54,822 bases of DNA from Desulfobacteraceae bacterium (GTDB taxonomy: Bacteria > Desulfobacterota > Desulfobacteria > Desulfobacterales > Desulfosalsimonadaceae). Of this stretch, positions 52,626-54,822 are shown piece by piece. How positions within the stretch are numbered: position 1 is the first letter of the stretch; every line of letters begins with the position of its first letter. The notes under the pieces were generated by a model. The model did no database searches. It was given only the letters and a program-made list of their open reading frames with translations, and was not told where the DNA came from. The stretch is from positions 1-54,822 of the forward strand of contig JABZFM010000031.1 in the NCBI GenBank assembly GCA_014237465.1. Reading direction: 5' to 3'. The position numbers were made by a program, and so were the translations under genes.

Positions 52626-53738
52626 CTATCTCTGATTTTTCTTGTGCTTCATTACAGTTTTACATAATTTCCCGAACTGTTTATCTTTTTGTCTTTTTTC
52701 TAAATATGACATTTCATTATAGATTGATTCTTTTTTCATTTTTATATAATTTAGATATCTTTTCTCTGGCACTTGCCCAATTTCCACTGCCTTTAAAACT
52801 GCACAACCTTTTTCATTAACATGAGTACAATTATTAAATTGACATTGTTCTGATAGCTCTGTAATTTCTGTAAATGTTTCATCAATGCTCGTTTCTACAG
52901 AAAAATTACCGAGCTCTCTCATCCCCGGAGTGTCTATCAGCATTGCTTCACAATCTAACTTTATCAATTGCCGGTGTGTTGTGGCATGCCTACCTTTACT
53001 ATCCTTCTCTCTGACTGTTTTCGTTGTAAATATTGATTCTCCGAATAGATTGTTTAATAAGGTTGTCTTACCAACACCTGATGATCCCAATAGACAATAT
53101 GTTTGCCGAGGAGCCAGAAAATTCTTTACGTTTTTTAAACCGGATTCATTTTCATTGCTGAATGGCTGCACATGCAAAAAGGGCATTATTTTATGGATTT
53201 CCGAGACTCTATTAGCGATCTCTTCTTTATCGAGGAGATCACTTTTGCTCAACAATACGATTGGCTTGATGTTGCTGTCTTTAACCATCACTAAATATCG
53301 TTCAAGTCTCCTGAGATTAAAATTTGTGTCCAGAGATTGAACAATCAATGCGACATCAATATTGGCAGCAATCAATTGAAAATCAACTTTCTTCCCTGGA
53401 GTTTTTCTTTTAAGCAGTGATTTTCTCGGCAATACATTATGAATTATTGAAAAGGTATCTTCATCGTAGAAAGTTGCCAAGACCCAATCCCCTACAGCAG
53501 GGTAATCAATCGGAGAAGACGCACTGAAAACCATTTTACCAATCAGTTCGGAAAAAATATCGTTCTTTCCATTATTAATGATATAACTATCTTTATGAAC
53601 AGCCATCACTCTTGCAATTTCAAAGCTATTCAAATCATTAGGATCAACTTTATCATTGAACCATTTTGAAAAGCCAGAATTCTCCGAATTCTTGTCGGAC
53701 CAAATTATCTTATCGTTTTTTATAGGAATTGATTCCAA
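52626..53738 (-). CDS. rsgA: RsgA-like small ribosomal subunit GTPase (cassette gene)
   Basis: A 370-residue circularly permuted GTPase. OB-fold N-domain (about 35-100), G4 'LLSKSDLL', G1 'GSSGVGKTTLLNNL', G3 'DTPGMREL', then the zinc knuckle 'CQFNNCTHVNEKGCAV'. RsgA releases from the 30S subunit in ribosome maturation. The first codon is TTG within the end of the RAYT gene, and the first 25 residues carry a segment duplicated at 54655, so the true 5' end may have been lost. It is followed directly by attC4, so it behaves as a cassette gene rather than the housekeeping copy. Confidence 0.85.
   Translation of the reverse strand: MESIPIKNDKIIWSDKNSENSGFSKWFNDKVDPNDLNSFEIARVMAVHKDSYIINNGKNDIFSELIGKMVFSASSPIDYPAVGDWVLATFYDEDTFSIIHNVLPRKSLLKRKTPGKKVDFQLIAANIDVALIVQSLDTNFNLRRLERYLVMVKDSNIKPIVLLSKSDLLDKEEIANRVSEIHKIMPFLHVQPFSNENESGLKNVKNFLAPRQTYCLLGSSGVGKTTLLNNLFGESIFTTKTVREKDSKGRHATTHRQLIKLDCEAMLIDTPGMRELGNFSVETSIDETFTEITELSEQCQFNNCTHVNEKGCAVLKAVEIGQVPEKRYLNYIKMKKESIYNEMSYLEKRQKDKQFGKLCKTVMKHKKNQR
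53684..53707 (-). repeat. 24-bp inverted repeat, left copy
   Basis: On the minus strand it reads TAATTTGGTCCGACAAG then AATTCGG, and matches 54655-54678 on the plus strand at 23 of 24 positions. It lies inside the start of rsgA. Confidence 0.8.
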
Positions 53739-54508
53739 AAATAGCTGTTTTCAGAGCTTAGCGCACGCTTTTCAGGGGTAAAAAGAGGGCTGTAAGGAAT
53801 TTGGGGTTCTCTCAGTTCATAATTACCGTTTTCCCCAGATATTTTCCGGCCGACGGCCTTTGCGCCCAGCTTTGCTTTTGTCTCTAACACAAATTCTTTA
53901 TCTCCGACCGCGATGCTTTCCGTCCATTTCGCATCCCGTTTGTTTGATCCGCTTTTTAAAATCTCCTTAACCCATTGCCGGTGGGATTCCATCATTTGAG
54001 CATCATCTTTAATCCCAAGCAAATTCGCCAATTCACCGCGATTTACGATGGTATATCTCTGTTTTTGATTCTGAATTTCAGTATATCCCCCGAATCCCCA
54101 TTCTGAAGGATGTTGAACCACCCCGGCCCGAACTATATTTAAATCAATATATGCCAGGCACATGATGAGATGATCGTCAGTTTTGACTGCGGTTGCATGA
54201 TACCGGTCTTCCCAGAATGCTCCCTTTCGGTTTTTTCGAATATTATATTCTTTTCCCGTTCTGCCGGCAATAAGTTGCATCGATTTTGGAATAACATTCT
54301 CTTTACCGTCATGCACAAGCAAATGGATGTGATTGGACGTAACAGTATAATTTAAAATGCAAAGCCCAAAACGCTTTTTGGCTTCAAACAACCAGTGTAT
54401 CCATCGCTTTTTATCTTTTTCGAATTTCAGCAGAAACTCTTTCTTATGGCATCGGTGAGTTATGTGCCAAACATAGCCTGGTAGATGATGTCGATTTGCG
54501 CGAGCCAT
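53720..54508 (-). CDS. REP-associated tyrosine transposase (RAYT)
   Basis: A 262-residue Y1 (HUH) transposase-like protein. 'HLPGYVWHITHRCHKKEFLL' and the HUH 'SNHIHLLVH' coordinate the metal, and the catalytic Tyr is in 'AYIDLNIVRAG' or the nearby 'YNIRKNRKGAFWEDRYHA' region, as in RAYTs. RAYTs are single-copy, domesticated relatives of IS200 transposases that mobilise REP sequences. It has a C-terminal extension (about 180-262) and overlaps the TTG start of rsgA by 19 bp. The flanks lack IS200-like ends but a 24-nt inverted repeat brackets it. Confidence 0.88.
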   Translation of the reverse strand: MARANRHHLPGYVWHITHRCHKKEFLLKFEKDKKRWIHWLFEAKKRFGLCILNYTVTSNHIHLLVHDGKENVIPKSMQLIAGRTGKEYNIRKNRKGAFWEDRYHATAVKTDDHLIMCLAYIDLNIVRAGVVQHPSEWGFGGYTEIQNQKQRYTIVNRGELANLLGIKDDAQMMESHRQWVKEILKSGSNKRDAKWTESIAVGDKEFVLETKAKLGAKAVGRKISGENGNYELREPQIPYSPLFTPEKRALSSENSYFWNQFL

Positions 54509-54654
54509 TGATACTTATCTGTTCACTTTGAATTGCGGGATATCGGGATTAATTATCGATTTTTCTTAAAACCGCTTTTTTGCTGCTAAAAAGGTTGTTC
54601 TAAGAACCATTTAGTGGGCATCAATAGCACTAATTATAATTATTTTCAAGACTT

Positions 54655-54678
54655 TAATTTGGTCCGACAAGGATTCGG
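54655..54678 (+). repeat. 24-bp inverted repeat, right copy
   Basis: Near-perfect (23/24) inverted partner of 53684-53707. It lies at the point where the reverse transcriptase homology begins. Confidence 0.8.
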
Positions 54679-54822
54679 TGGGCGAATATCTGAAACGGCA
54701 CTGGCTTAAAATCAGGGAAAGCCTGTTAAGCGATGAATACAGACCCTTGCCGGTAAGAAGAAAAGAGATCGATAAGCCGGATGGCGGGGTCCGCTTACTG
54801 GGCATACCCACGGTTCTGGATA
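54666..54822 (+). pseudogene. group II intron reverse transcriptase/maturase, 5'-truncated, continues past window
   Basis: The frame gives 'DSVGEYLKRHWLKIRESLL', 'EYRPLPVRRKEIDKPDGGVR' and 'LLGIPTVLD', the typical N-terminal RT block of group II intron proteins (usually '...DGMTV...YLKxHW...YRPQPVRRVEIPKPGGG.R.LGIPTVLD'). The 5' part of the gene is absent: upstream is an unrelated in-frame stretch without ATG, closed by TAG at 54612. The rest is beyond the right edge, so full length cannot be judged. Class C introns are known to insert at attC sites, and an attC array lies just to the left. Confidence 0.72.

Noticed and set aside
52626-53738. Housekeeping rsgA of the chromosome
   Set aside because: It ends at an attC site inside a cassette array and its 5' end is rearranged; a second copy elsewhere is likely but cannot be verified here.

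Overview
The window most resembles a chromosomal segment of an anaerobic, sulfate-reducing-type Desulfobacterota (Desulfobacterales-like). The main reasons are a 2-oxoacid:ferredoxin oxidoreductase operon fused to heterodisulfide-reductase (Hdr) modules, an HdrA read through an in-frame TGA as selenocysteine, and many short palindromic repeats between genes. No rRNA, tRNA or CRISPR array was seen. The taxonomic guess rests on gene content only.

Left part (1-13310): the tail of an alpha/beta hydrolase, a divergent alkylsulfatase-like metallo-beta-lactamase protein, and two DUF1254/DUF1214 proteins. Wrecks of a third DUF1214 gene and of a PafA-like phosphatase lie among them, so the block looks degraded. 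Then come a META-domain protein, a REP-like repeat field, a class A acid phosphatase lipoprotein, an outer-membrane barrel, an AsmA-like protein, a bestrophin-like membrane protein and a PAS/HD-GYP phosphodiesterase.

Centre (13893-24370): the most notable system is korDABC followed by a 1117-residue GltD-HdrA-like fusion, a 528-residue MvhD-HdrC-HdrB fusion and a selenocysteine HdrA-MvhD. Gene order suggests a soluble, probably electron-bifurcating machine linking 2-oxoacid oxidation, ferredoxin, NAD(P)H and a disulfide-like Hdr substrate.

Middle right (24774-37811): a lipoprotein/barrel pair; a sigma-54 activator followed by a terminator, a candidate -24/-12 promoter and a thioredoxin-like / serine hydrolase / CPBP protease operon; a 47-residue DUF4177-like protein; a tRNA-dihydrouridine synthase; prfC; an IPTL-CTERM protein; and a tandem CDP-alcohol phosphatidyltransferase that looks like PgsA fused to PssA.

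Right part (37941-50842): mostly envelope or hypothetical genes, an RNA methyltransferase, an acyl-CoA ligase, a TPR protein and a zinc-ribbon/retropepsin protein, with MITE-like inverted-repeat elements between them.

Right end (50858-54822): four attC-like sites separate minus-strand gene cassettes (rsgA, a Cys-rich small protein, phzF-like, hicB-like), with no integrase in view. A REP-associated tyrosine transposase (RAYT) gene bracketed by a 24-nt inverted repeat and a 5'-truncated group II intron reverse transcriptase lie beside the array. The RAYT gene and the two REP-like families elsewhere may be connected.
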